A stretch of DNA of 64,000 bases. Origin: Luteipulveratus halotolerans. Lineage in GTDB: Bacteria > Actinomycetota > Actinomycetes > Actinomycetales > Dermatophilaceae. The position numbers and the translations under genes are program-made. The number at the start of each line of letters is the position of its first letter. Position 1 is the stretch's first letter. The DNA lies in assembly GCF_001247745.1 (NCBI RefSeq), contig NZ_LAIR01000002.1, positions 682,001 through 746,000 on the forward strand, written 5' to 3'. The notes beneath the pieces were generated by a model. That model made no database searches and had not been told where the DNA came from. It saw only the letters and a program-made list of their open reading frames with translations. Positions 17,135-25,134 of this stretch are shown here, piece after piece.

Positions 17135-19872
17135 GTACGAAGGACGAGGGGACACCGAAGGCCGAGCAGCCTGAGGTGGAGGAGTCCGCGGCCGAGCAGG
17201 CCGCAGACGAGCAGGGCACTCCGCAGGACACCGCCTCGACCGATGAGTCCGGCGCTTCCGAGGTCGAGCCGCAGGACGCCGACGAGTCCGTTCGCGAGTC
17301 CGTGGAGGACGCCGCCGACACCGACGCTGCCGACACCGACGCTGCCGACACCGACGCTGCCGACACCGACGCTGCCGACACCGACGCTGCCGACACCGAC
17401 GCTGCCGACACCGACGCCGCCGACACCGACGCCGCCGACACCGACGCCGCCGACACCGACGCCGCCGACACCGACGCCGCCGACACCGACGCCGCCGACA
17501 CCGACGCCGCCGACACCGACGCCGCCGACACCGATGAGACGGTCGTCGCTGAGCCGGCCGTCGAGGCGGAGTCCGCCGACGACAGCAGCGATGCCGAGTC
17601 CGTCGAAGACAGCAGCGACGCCGAGTCTGCTGAGGACGAGACAGTGGTCGCCGAGCCCAAGGCTGACGCGGAGCCCGTCGAGGACGAGACCGTGGTCGCC
17701 GAGCGCACCCCGACGCCCGAGCCCGAGGACGCCTCCGAGGCCCGTACGCAGCCGGTCGACATCCGCAAGGACGGCGCGCCTGAGCAGCCCACGTCGGCAC
17801 CTGACGACGAGGTCGTCGAGGAGCCCGCGGACGACGACGCCACGGTCGTCGGCGCGGCTCCGCTGCCCGCACCGGCCAAGCCGCCGCGCACCGAGCAGGT
17901 CAGCGCCACACCGCCCGCACGTCCCGAGCCGACACCCGCGCCTGAGCCCGAGCGCGTGGCGCGGCCGGAGCAGCCCGCTGCGGGTCCGGACCCGGATGCG
18001 ACGCAGGCCCACCCGATCGGGCACCGGCCGGTGGCTGCCGGTGCGGCCGCACCGGCGTACGACCTGGACGACCTGGCCGACGACCAGGCCGAGGGCACCA
18101 CCGCCCGGCCGGCCACCGCGCCGTCGCCCAAGCCCGCGCGCGACGACCTGCTGCGCAACATCTGGCTGCGTGTGGGCGTGCTCGCGTTCGTGCTGATCGG
18201 CGCCTACGTCGCGCTCGCCCTGTGGGAGGGCGACCGGATCTCCTCCGGTACGACGGTCGCCGGTGTCGAGGTCGGTGGCCTCAGCAAGGCCGACGCCACC
18301 GCCAAGCTCAACGCCGAGGCCACCCGCCTGGCCGCGCAGCCGGTCAGCGTGACCGTGGGCGAGGACCGTGTCCAGCTGCAGCCGGCCTCGGCCGGTCTCG
18401 CGCTCGACGTGCCGAAGTCACTCGACGGACTCGGCGGACGCGGCTTCGGCCCCGGTCGGGTGTTCGGCTACTTCACCGGTGGCGAGGACCGCGCAGGTGT
18501 GGTCAAGACCGACTCCGCCAAGGTCGCCGAGGCGGTCGACAAGGCCGCCGCACCGCTGCTGACGAGTGCCCCGGTCGACGGCTCGGTCAAGTTCGAGGAC
18601 GGTGAGGTCGAGGTCGTCCGGTCCAAGCCGGGTCAGGGCATCGACTCCGATGCGGTCGCGGCTCAGATCAGCAAGGGCTGGCCCGGCAAGCGCCAGTACT
18701 CCGCACCGATCGGTGAGCGTGAGGGTCGCCTCAAGAACGCCGAGATCGACCGGTTCGTGAGCACATTCGCCTACAAGGCGATGTCGGGCGACATCACCGT
18801 CACCGACGGCAGCGCTGAGGCGAGCCTGTCGCCGAAGCAGATGTCGGCGTACCTGTCCGTCAAGAACGACCGCGGCCGGCTGACGCCGGTGCTCGACACC
18901 GAGAAGCTCGTCGACAAGATCGCCGAGTCCGAGCCGAAGTTCGACAAGCCGGCTCGCAACGCCAGGATCGAGCTCACGGGAGGCCAGCCCAAGATCACGC
19001 CGGCCCAGGACGGCTCGCAGATCGACCGCGCCAAGGTCGGTCCGGCCGTGCTCGCCGCGCTGACCTCCGAGAGCCGTACGGCGACCGTGCCCACCTCGCC
19101 GGTCAAGGCCAAGATCACCACCGAGCAGGTCAAGTCGGTCAACACCACGACGGCGATCTCCGAGTTCCGCTCGCGGTTCCCCGGTGGTGAGTCCAACGCG
19201 GCGCGTACCAAGAACATCAAGGTGGCGCTGAGCATCCTCAACGGCCAGGTCGTGGCGCCGGGCGAGCAGTTCAGCCTGGTCAACGCCCTGGGCGGCGAGA
19301 TGACCGCGGAGCAGGGCTACGTCGACGCCCCGACCATCCAGGGCGGGCGCGAGCGTCCGGCGATGGGTGGCGGCGTCTCGCAGGTCTCGACGACGGTCTA
19401 CAACACCGCGTTCTTCGCGGGGGTGCAGCTGGACGAGCACAAGCCCCACTCGTTCTGGATCAAGCGCTACCCGATGGGCCGCGAGGCCACCCTGTGGATC
19501 CCGAGCCTGGACAACAAGTGGACCAACGACACCGGGGCGCCGATCCTGATCCAGGCCGGCACCGAGGGCAACGAGGTCGTGATGCGCTTCTACGGCAAGA
19601 AGGCGTTCACGGTCACGACGACCACGGGCAAGCCCCGCAACAAGACCCAGCCCAAGAAGGTCTACGACGAGCACCCCGAGTGCATCGAGGTGTCGCCCAA
19701 CCCCGGCTTCACCGTCGATGTGTTCCGGACGGTCAAGAAGGGCTCTGAGGTCGTCAAGAACGAGAAGATCACGACGACCTACAAGGCGGCTGACGACATC
19801 GTCTGCGGCAAGGCTCCGGCGGGTTCGAGCACCAAGCCTCCGTCCAAGAGCACCGAGCCTCCGCAGGACTGA
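17131..19872 (+). CDS. VanW family membrane-anchored peptidoglycan-associated protein with AADTD repeats
   Basis: A 913-residue protein. Residues 1-340 are acidic and low-complexity, including 15 tandem AADTD units at 61-135 and repeated ETVVAE segments. One transmembrane helix lies at about 344-366, so the rest is extracellular: PG_binding_4-like (YoaR type) repeats, then a VanW domain at about 677-817 (ARTKNIKVALSILNG, GGGVSQVSTTVYNTAF), and a Pro/Ser tail. VanW proteins are linked to cell-wall modification and glycopeptide response, but their chemistry is poorly known. The start is GTG 17131, in a GTGA overlap with the flavin reductase. The acidic N-terminus would be cytoplasmic and probably disordered. 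Confidence 0.9.
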   Translation: MSTKDEGTPKAEQPEVEESAAEQAADEQGTPQDTASTDESGASEVEPQDADESVRESVEDAADTDAADTDAADTDAADTDAADTDAADTDAADTDAADTDAADTDAADTDAADTDAADTDAADTDAADTDAADTDETVVAEPAVEAESADDSSDAESVEDSSDAESAEDETVVAEPKADAEPVEDETVVAERTPTPEPEDASEARTQPVDIRKDGAPEQPTSAPDDEVVEEPADDDATVVGAAPLPAPAKPPRTEQVSATPPARPEPTPAPEPERVARPEQPAAGPDPDATQAHPIGHRPVAAGAAAPAYDLDDLADDQAEGTTARPATAPSPKPARDDLLRNIWLRVGVLAFVLIGAYVALALWEGDRISSGTTVAGVEVGGLSKADATAKLNAEATRLAAQPVSVTVGEDRVQLQPASAGLALDVPKSLDGLGGRGFGPGRVFGYFTGGEDRAGVVKTDSAKVAEAVDKAAAPLLTSAPVDGSVKFEDGEVEVVRSKPGQGIDSDAVAAQISKGWPGKRQYSAPIGEREGRLKNAEIDRFVSTFAYKAMSGDITVTDGSAEASLSPKQMSAYLSVKNDRGRLTPVLDTEKLVDKIAESEPKFDKPARNARIELTGGQPKITPAQDGSQIDRAKVGPAVLAALTSESRTATVPTSPVKAKITTEQVKSVNTTTAISEFRSRFPGGESNAARTKNIKVALSILNGQVVAPGEQFSLVNALGGEMTAEQGYVDAPTIQGGRERPAMGGGVSQVSTTVYNTAFFAGVQLDEHKPHSFWIKRYPMGREATLWIPSLDNKWTNDTGAPILIQAGTEGNEVVMRFYGKKAFTVTTTTGKPRNKTQPKKVYDEHPECIEVSPNPGFTVDVFRTVKKGSEVVKNEKITTTYKAADDIVCGKAPAGSSTKPPSKSTEPPQD
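17311..17535 (+). repeat. 15 tandem copies of a 15-bp coding repeat (AADTD)
   Basis: Fifteen head-to-tail 15-bp units of the form GCY-GCC-GAC-ACC-GAY, uninterrupted and in frame. The first Ala codon is GCC in copy 1, GCT in copies 2-7 and GCC in copies 8-15; the last Asp is GAT. The block arrangement of the synonymous variant suggests successive expansion events by slippage or unequal crossover. Each copy adds two Asp, so copy number alters negative charge in the cytoplasmic tail. Copy number may vary between strains. Confidence 0.98.
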
Positions 19873-19935
19873 GGGCGGCGTTCGCAGATCGGACCCGTCC
19901 GACGGCGCCCGACGGCGAACGGCGATGATGCGTGA

Positions 19936-22800
19936 ATGACTTCGGACCTGGTCGCCGACCTGCGCGCCGCTGGGCTGCGTGACGTCCTCGCGGACTCCAC
20001 CACGCGCGCGGCGTACTCCTCCGACGCCTCGCTCTACCGCCTGGTCCCGCAGGTGGTCGTGCGCCCGTACGACCGTGACGAGGTGCTCGCCGCGGTCGCG
20101 GTGGCGCGCCAGCACGGCGTGCCCCTGACCTCGCGCGGAGGCGGTACGTCGATCGCGGGCAACGCGGTCGGGCGCGGCATCGTGCTCGACTTCAGCCGGC
20201 ACATGAACCAGGTGATCTCGCTGGACCGTGCGTCGGCCAGTGCGGTGGTGCAGCCCGGGACGGTGCACGCCACGCTGCAGAAGCAGGCGCTCGCGGCGGG
20301 CCTGCGCTACGGCCCGGACCCGTCGTCGCACACCCGCTGCACCATCGGCGGCATGATCGGCAACAACGCGTGCGGCAACCGGGCGCTCGGCTACGGCAAG
20401 ACCGGCGACAACCTGCTGGGCGCCGAGCTGATCACGGCGGCGGGGGAGGTCCTGCGTACGACGGTCGGCACCCCGCGCGCCGACGTGGTCGCCTCCTCGC
20501 CGGTGTGGGCCGGACTCGACGAGATCACCGGTCGCCACCTGTCGACGATCCGTACCGAGCTCGGCCGGTTCGGGCGCCAGGTGTCCGGTTATGCCGCTCA
20601 GCACCTGCTCCCCGAGAACGACTTCGACGTCACGCGCCTGCTGGCCGGCAGCGAGGGAACGCTCGGCGTGCTCACCGAGGCCACGGTGCGCCTGGTCACC
20701 GAGCCGGCCGAGCGGCTGCTGGTCGTGCTCGGCTTCCCCGACATCGCCTCCGCCGGCGACGCCTCGCCCCACATGCTCGAGTTCGGGCCGGTCGCGGTCG
20801 AGGGGCTCGACCGACGCATCGTCGACATCCTGCTCGCGCGTCGCGGTCCTGCAGCCGTGCCCGAGCTGTCGCGGGGTGACGGCTGGCTGCTGATCGAGCT
20901 GGCCGGCGACGACGCAGGTGAGGTGGCCGCTCGCGCGCAGCGGCTCGCGGCCGCGGCCGGCGCCCTCGAGGCTCGCGTGGTCACCGACAAGGCCGAGGCG
21001 GCGACGCTGTGGCGCGTGCGTGAGGACGGCGCCGGGCTCTCCGGTCGCAGCCCGCGCGACCGCCCGGCCCACGCCGGCTGGGAGGACGCCGCCGTGCCTC
21101 CGGAGCGGCTCGGCGCCTACCTGCGCGACTTCGACGCGTTGCTCGAGCAGCACGACCTCACAGGCCTGCCCTACGGCCACTTCGGTGACGGATGCCTGCA
21201 CATCCGCATCGACTTCCCTCTCGAAAAGCCTTCTGGCTCAGAGGCTTTCGGCCAGTTCCTGCGTGAGTCGGCCGCGCTCGTGGCGTCGTACGGCGGGTCG
21301 TTGTCCGGTGAGCACGGCGACGGCCGGGCGCGCAGTGAGCTGCTGCCGACGATGTACTCACCCGAGGCGCTCGCGCTCTTCGCCGAGATCAAGCACCACT
21401 TCGACCCGGACAACCTGCTCAACCCGGGCGTGCTCGTCGACCCCGACCCGGCGACCGCCGACCTGCGCGTGCCACAGGCCAAGCCGGTGCGTACACCGTT
21501 GGCGCTCAGCCTGATTCACGACCGAGGCGACTTCACCGAGGCCGTCCACCGGTGCACCGGTGTCGGCAAGTGCCGCGCCGACAACACCGCGACGGGCGGC
21601 GTGATGTGCCCGTCGTACCTCGCGACCGGTGAGGAGAAGGACTCCACCCGCGGTCGGGCGCGCGTCCTGCAGGAGATGGTCAACGGCTCGCTCGTCAAGG
21701 GCTGGGACGCGCCCGAGGTGCACGAGGCCCTCGACCTGTGCCTGTCGTGCAAGGGCTGTGCGTCCGACTGCCCGACCGGCATCGACATGGCCACCTACAA
21801 GTCCGAGGTGCTGCACCAGACCTACAAGCGCAAGGTGCGTCCGCGCTCGCACTACGCCCTCGGGCAGCTGCCGCGTTGGGTCCGTATGGGCTCGCGGATG
21901 CCCAAGGCCGTCAACGCGATGTTCAAGGTGGGCGACAGGTTGTCGGCGCTCAAGAAGGTCGCGGGCGTCGACCCCAGGCGGTCGATCCCTGAGATGGCGC
22001 CGCAGACGTTCCGAGCCTGGGCGAAGGCGAACGGCGTTGCCACGTTTGACCGTTCGGCGATCACCGACCGTCAGGTCGTGCTGATGGCGGACACGTTCAC
22101 CGATCACTTCTCGCCCGAGGTCGGCCAGGCGGCCGTGCGCGTGCTGCGCGCCGCCGGTTACGACCCGGTGCTCGACCCGCCCGGCTGCTGCGGCCTCACC
22201 TGGATCACGACCGGCCAGCTCGATGCGGCACGTCGCATCCTCGGCGACACGATCGCCGGCCTGTACGACGCGGCCGCGGCCGGCGTACCCGTCGTGGGTC
22301 TCGAGCCGTCGTGCACGGCCGTGCTGCGGTCCGACGCCATCGAGCTGTTCGACGCGGCTGGGGGAGAGGCGGCCGAACGGGCTCGTACGGTCGCCGGTGC
22401 TGTGCGCACCCTGGCCGAGCTGCTGACCGCTGATCCCGACTGGGCGCCGCCGTCGCTCGCGGGCGAGAAGGTCATCGCCCAGCCGCACTGCCACCACCAC
22501 GCGATCATGTCCTGGACCCCGGACGCCGCCCTGCTCAAGAAGTCCGGCGCCGACGTGCAGCGCCTGGGCGGATGCTGTGGTCTGGCAGGCAACTTCGGCG
22601 TCGAGCTCGGCCACTACGAGGTGTCGGTCAAGGTCGCTGAGCACTCGTTGCTGCCCGCGCTGCGCGACGACGCGGACGGCTCTGCGACGTTGCTCGCCGA
22701 CGGGTTCTCGTGCCGTACGCAGGTGGCCGACCTCACCGAACGCCGCGGCGTCCACCTCGCCCAGCTGCTCGACCCTGACCGCATCGCCGGCGAAAGCTGA
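19936..22800 (+). CDS. FAD-linked oxidoreductase fused to Fe-S/CCG domains (GlcD-GlcF or D-lactate dehydrogenase type)
   Basis: A 954-residue fusion. The N-terminal FAD-binding (PCMH/VAO) domain includes SRGGGTSIAGNAVGRG and CTIGGMIGNNACGNRALGYG; the FAD oxidase C-terminal domain ends near SGEHGDGRARSELLP and NPGVLVDPD. Then come two Cys clusters (CTGVGKCR...MCPSY and CLSCKGCASDCPTG) and two CCG-type segments (PGCCGLTW, GGCCGLAGNFG) as in GlcF/LldE. It likely oxidises a 2-hydroxyacid such as D-lactate, glycolate or D-2-hydroxyglutarate and passes electrons through Fe-S centres to quinone. Substrate not determinable. It is monocistronic, 63 bp after the VanW gene. Confidence 0.93.
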   Translation: MTSDLVADLRAAGLRDVLADSTTRAAYSSDASLYRLVPQVVVRPYDRDEVLAAVAVARQHGVPLTSRGGGTSIAGNAVGRGIVLDFSRHMNQVISLDRASASAVVQPGTVHATLQKQALAAGLRYGPDPSSHTRCTIGGMIGNNACGNRALGYGKTGDNLLGAELITAAGEVLRTTVGTPRADVVASSPVWAGLDEITGRHLSTIRTELGRFGRQVSGYAAQHLLPENDFDVTRLLAGSEGTLGVLTEATVRLVTEPAERLLVVLGFPDIASAGDASPHMLEFGPVAVEGLDRRIVDILLARRGPAAVPELSRGDGWLLIELAGDDAGEVAARAQRLAAAAGALEARVVTDKAEAATLWRVREDGAGLSGRSPRDRPAHAGWEDAAVPPERLGAYLRDFDALLEQHDLTGLPYGHFGDGCLHIRIDFPLEKPSGSEAFGQFLRESAALVASYGGSLSGEHGDGRARSELLPTMYSPEALALFAEIKHHFDPDNLLNPGVLVDPDPATADLRVPQAKPVRTPLALSLIHDRGDFTEAVHRCTGVGKCRADNTATGGVMCPSYLATGEEKDSTRGRARVLQEMVNGSLVKGWDAPEVHEALDLCLSCKGCASDCPTGIDMATYKSEVLHQTYKRKVRPRSHYALGQLPRWVRMGSRMPKAVNAMFKVGDRLSALKKVAGVDPRRSIPEMAPQTFRAWAKANGVATFDRSAITDRQVVLMADTFTDHFSPEVGQAAVRVLRAAGYDPVLDPPGCCGLTWITTGQLDAARRILGDTIAGLYDAAAAGVPVVGLEPSCTAVLRSDAIELFDAAGGEAAERARTVAGAVRTLAELLTADPDWAPPSLAGEKVIAQPHCHHHAIMSWTPDAALLKKSGADVQRLGGCCGLAGNFGVELGHYEVSVKVAEHSLLPALRDDADGSATLLADGFSCRTQVADLTERRGVHLAQLLDPDRIAGES

Positions 22801-22846
22801 GCAGCTGCACACGTATGGGTGTGCGCCTCGCCAGCTTGTGCCGGCG
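22785..22846. terminator. Nested bidirectional terminator-like stem
   Basis: Three nested arm pairs lie between the convergent oxidoreductase and peptidase E genes: CGCCGGC (from 22785) with GCCGGCG (to 22846), AAGCTG (22794-22799) with CAGCTT (22832-22837), and GCACAC (22807-22812) with GTGTGC (22819-22824) around a 6-nt loop. It overlaps the stop of the upstream gene and ends 3 bp before the stop of the other. There is no T-run. Function as a shared terminator is inferred from position. Confidence 0.55.
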
Positions 22847-22848
22847 GG

Positions 22849-23576
22849 CTACAGGCGACGGACGTCGAGCTGCGTCTCGCGTGCCGTGCCGTCGGCGCCG
22901 GGTTCCACGAAGTACGCGCCCTTGCCGTCGATCTCGGTGACTGCTTCGGCGAATTTCGTTCCGCGGTAAAGGATTCCGACGCCGTCGTCGCTCGCAATCC
23001 GGCCGGGAGCGTGCCGTCGGCGATGAGCGACTCGAACAGCGGACGCCTCCGAGCCTCCGAGTCGTAACGCACGCCGTTGCTGTACGGCACGAGCGCCAGC
23101 CCGTTGGTGACCGGGCGCAGCTGCGGCCCGAACGAGTCGGTCGTACCCCCGACGTGCCAGCAGATCGACCCAGCGGAGACGCCGGTCAGCACCACGCCCG
23201 CCTCCCACGCGGCGCGCATGGCGTCGTCGACGCCGTGCAGCTGCCACATCGCGAGCAGCCCGGCCACGCTGCCGCCCATCACCCAGATGACGTCCTGCTC
23301 CAGCAGGTGCGCCGCGACGTCGGCGTGGTTGGGCATCGGGAACAGCTGGACGTGCGACGACGACCAGCCCGCCACGCGTGCCGCCTCGTGCAGGCGGGTG
23401 AGCACCAGCTCGTTGTCGCCGAGAGCGGTCGCGAGGAAGCAGACGCGCGGCGCCCGGCCGCTCACGCCGGCGAGGTCGACGGCGTACGTCGACAGCGCTG
23501 ACATCTCCAGCGCGGTGTGCTCACCCGGACGGAGTCCGCCGGAGGTGGCCAGGATCGTGGGCTGCTCAGCAGGCAT
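22849..23576 (-). pseudogene. Peptidase E (family S51) with a single-base frameshift
   Basis: Starting at ATG 23576, the frame encodes a normal peptidase E body including the nucleophile elbow LTGVSAGSICWH, but at about 23000-23010 it leaves the family frame. The expected C-terminus (SDDGVGILYRGTKFAEAVTEI, then ETQLDVRRL and stop at 22849) continues in another frame. One base appears to be missing in a CCGGCC context, so total length is 728 nt rather than 729. Repaired length would be 242 residues, normal for the family, which cleaves Asp-X dipeptides. Both halves look intact otherwise, so it is either a very recent mutation or a sequencing error. Confidence 0.85.
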
Positions 23577-23602
23577 GGCCGCGACCCTAGGCGCCCGAAC
23601 GC

Positions 23603-23679
23603 CCACTCACCATGCGAAATATGACTTCAGACGTCGGTATACCGCCGGCCCGTGAAGTCACATTTCGCCTTGTCAGTGG
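23603..23679 (-). terminator. Long 27-bp imperfect hairpin with nested palindrome
   Basis: Bases 23603-23629 and 23653-23679 form 27-bp arms with four mismatches; the central GCGAAAT(A/G)TGACTTCA part is 15/16 matched. The 23-nt loop contains a perfect 10-bp palindrome CGGTATACCG (23635-23644). It overlaps the stop of the GNAT gene and lies 27 bp upstream of peptidase E, so it may terminate the GNAT transcript. Its AT-richer sequence and nested structure look more like a dispersed repeat element than the GC-rich terminators elsewhere in this window. Confidence 0.6.
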
Positions 23680-24671
23680 GGCTTGGCGTACCAGTACTCG
23701 TGGTGCACGTCGAACCCCAGCGACCGGTACAGCCCCACCGCCGCGTCGTTGTCGGCCGACACCTGCAGGTACGCCGACCGCACGCCCCGAGTCTGCGCCT
23801 CAGCTGCCGCAGCACGCATCACCGCCCGGGCGAGCCCGCGACGGCGGAACGCCGGCAGCACGTGCACCGCGAACACGCCGGCCCAGCCCTGGCTGAAGGC
23901 CGCGCGCCCGATCGCGGCGACTTGACCGTCGACCGTGGCCACGAGGTAGGCGCCGTCATCGACCTGGTCGAGCATCGCTGCCAGCGTCGCGCGATGCTCC
24001 TGCTCGCGGCCGGTCGTGCCCGACCACCAGCGCTCGTCCGGGCGGGCGAGCGCCTCGACCCGCACGTCCGGTGCGGACGCCGCGGCCAGCAGGTCAGCGG
24101 GGGCGGTCATGACCAGCGTCTGCTGGAACACCTGCCAGTCGTGGTCGAGCGCCCACGCCCCGATCGGGTCCTCAGCCACGGCGAACCCGACCGGCCCGAA
24201 CAGCTGCACGAGCGGGGGACGGCCGCGATCGGCGTACCAGCGCTCGACCTCGGCCATCGCCGACCCGAGCGGGAGGCCGGGGTCGCCGAGCGGGAGCAGG
24301 GAGTTGCCGCGGCCAGTGTAGCCGTCGGCGCTGCGCAGCAGCCACCGGCCGAGCCAGTCGCGTCGCAGTGGCGGCATCCCCGCGACCATCAGCTCCTGCA
24401 GGTCGGTCATCGAGATCGCCAGATGCGGACGTCCTCGACGCGACGGCGCAGGCGGCACCTCCTTGGCCGCGACCACACGGTCACGCTCGATGGTCACGTC
24501 ACCGCGACGGGTGCGTACCTCGAGTGCCTCCGGCGAGGTCGCGACCAGCTCTCCGACCGTGTCGGTGAGAGAGGGAGAGCCGGGCTCGGCGTCCAGCCGT
24601 GACCGGACCACGATCCGCATGCCGACACGGAGCGCGCAGGTGAGGTCAGACTCACTACGGTTGTCGTTCAT
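23673..24671 (-). CDS. GNAT family N-acetyltransferase with N-terminal SH3-like domain
   Basis: A 332-residue protein. The N-terminal part (to about residue 75) looks like a small beta-barrel (VGMRIVVRSRL...TRRGDVTIERDRVVAAKEVPP), and the C-terminal GNAT domain has the acetyl-CoA loop VHVLPAFRRRGLARAVMRAA at about 265-285 and the final LYRSLGFDVHHEYWYA. Similar proteins lie beside the ferredoxin-dapC pair in other actinobacteria as I recall. The acceptor substrate is unknown. It is divergent from fdxA with a 66-bp shared promoter region containing a possible -10 (TACTAG). Confidence 0.88.
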   Translation of the reverse strand: MNDNRSESDLTCALRVGMRIVVRSRLDAEPGSPSLTDTVGELVATSPEALEVRTRRGDVTIERDRVVAAKEVPPAPSRRGRPHLAISMTDLQELMVAGMPPLRRDWLGRWLLRSADGYTGRGNSLLPLGDPGLPLGSAMAEVERWYADRGRPPLVQLFGPVGFAVAEDPIGAWALDHDWQVFQQTLVMTAPADLLAAASAPDVRVEALARPDERWWSGTTGREQEHRATLAAMLDQVDDGAYLVATVDGQVAAIGRAAFSQGWAGVFAVHVLPAFRRRGLARAVMRAAAAEAQTRGVRSAYLQVSADNDAAVGLYRSLGFDVHHEYWYAKPH

Positions 24672-24737
24672 CGCGTCGGCATACTAGGCAGAGCACCGGC
24701 GCTTGCGCGCCGACGACCAGCAGGAGGACTCGCCCCC

Positions 24738-25064
24738 ATGACTTACGTCATCGCCCAGCCGTGCGTCGATCTCAAGGACAAGGCCTGCATCGAGGAATGC
24801 CCGGTCGACTGCATCTACGAGGGTGAGCGTTCGCTCTACATCCACCCCGACGAGTGCGTCGACTGCGGTGCGTGCGAGCCGGTCTGCCCGGTCGAGGCGA
24901 TCTACTACGAGGACGACACTCCTGAGGAGTGGGCGGACTACTACAAGGCCAACGTCGAGTTCTTCGACGACCTCGGCAGCCCCGGCGGTGCGGCCAAGCT
25001 CGGCAAGATCGCCAAGGACCACCCGATCATTGCCGCGCTGCCGCCCCAAGAGCACGACGAGTGA
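24738..25064 (+). CDS. fdxA: 7Fe ferredoxin FdxA
   Basis: A 108-residue bacterial ferredoxin. By comparison with 7Fe ferredoxins, Cys9, Cys17 and Cys50 would hold the [3Fe-4S] cluster, and Cys21, Cys40, Cys43 and Cys46 the [4Fe-4S] cluster; Cys25 is the usual free Cys. The C-terminal helix ending ALPPQEHDE is typical of the actinobacterial form. AGGAGG sits 12 bp before the ATG. It precedes dapC by 70 bp, a conserved pairing in actinobacteria, though a direct electron-transfer link with DapC is not expected. Confidence 0.96.
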   Translation: MTYVIAQPCVDLKDKACIEECPVDCIYEGERSLYIHPDECVDCGACEPVCPVEAIYYEDDTPEEWADYYKANVEFFDDLGSPGGAAKLGKIAKDHPIIAALPPQEHDE

Positions 25065-25134
25065 CGACAGCGGCACGAGGAAACGAGCGCAGCGAGGCCC
25101 GGAGGGTCGCGTGGAGTCACGACCGGGGGCACGA

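Noticed and set aside
17311..17535. Tandem array as a CRISPR locus
   Set aside because: Units are contiguous 15-mers without spacers and are translated in frame inside a gene.
18418..21201. 927-codon minus-strand open frame under the VanW and FAD oxidoreductase genes
   Set aside because: It is a shadow of two genes with clear domains, has no plausible start context and is rich in Arg, Asp and Gly.
22614..23606. 330-residue version of peptidase E reading through the frameshift
   Set aside because: After about residue 200 the translation loses family similarity and becomes Arg/Ser-rich, while the true C-terminus lies in another frame.
25065..25134. Spacer between fdxA and dapC as a repeat or small RNA
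   Set aside because: It has short partial symmetries (GTGACGAC and GAGTCACGAC) but nothing long enough to support a structure, and it includes the likely dapC ribosome region.
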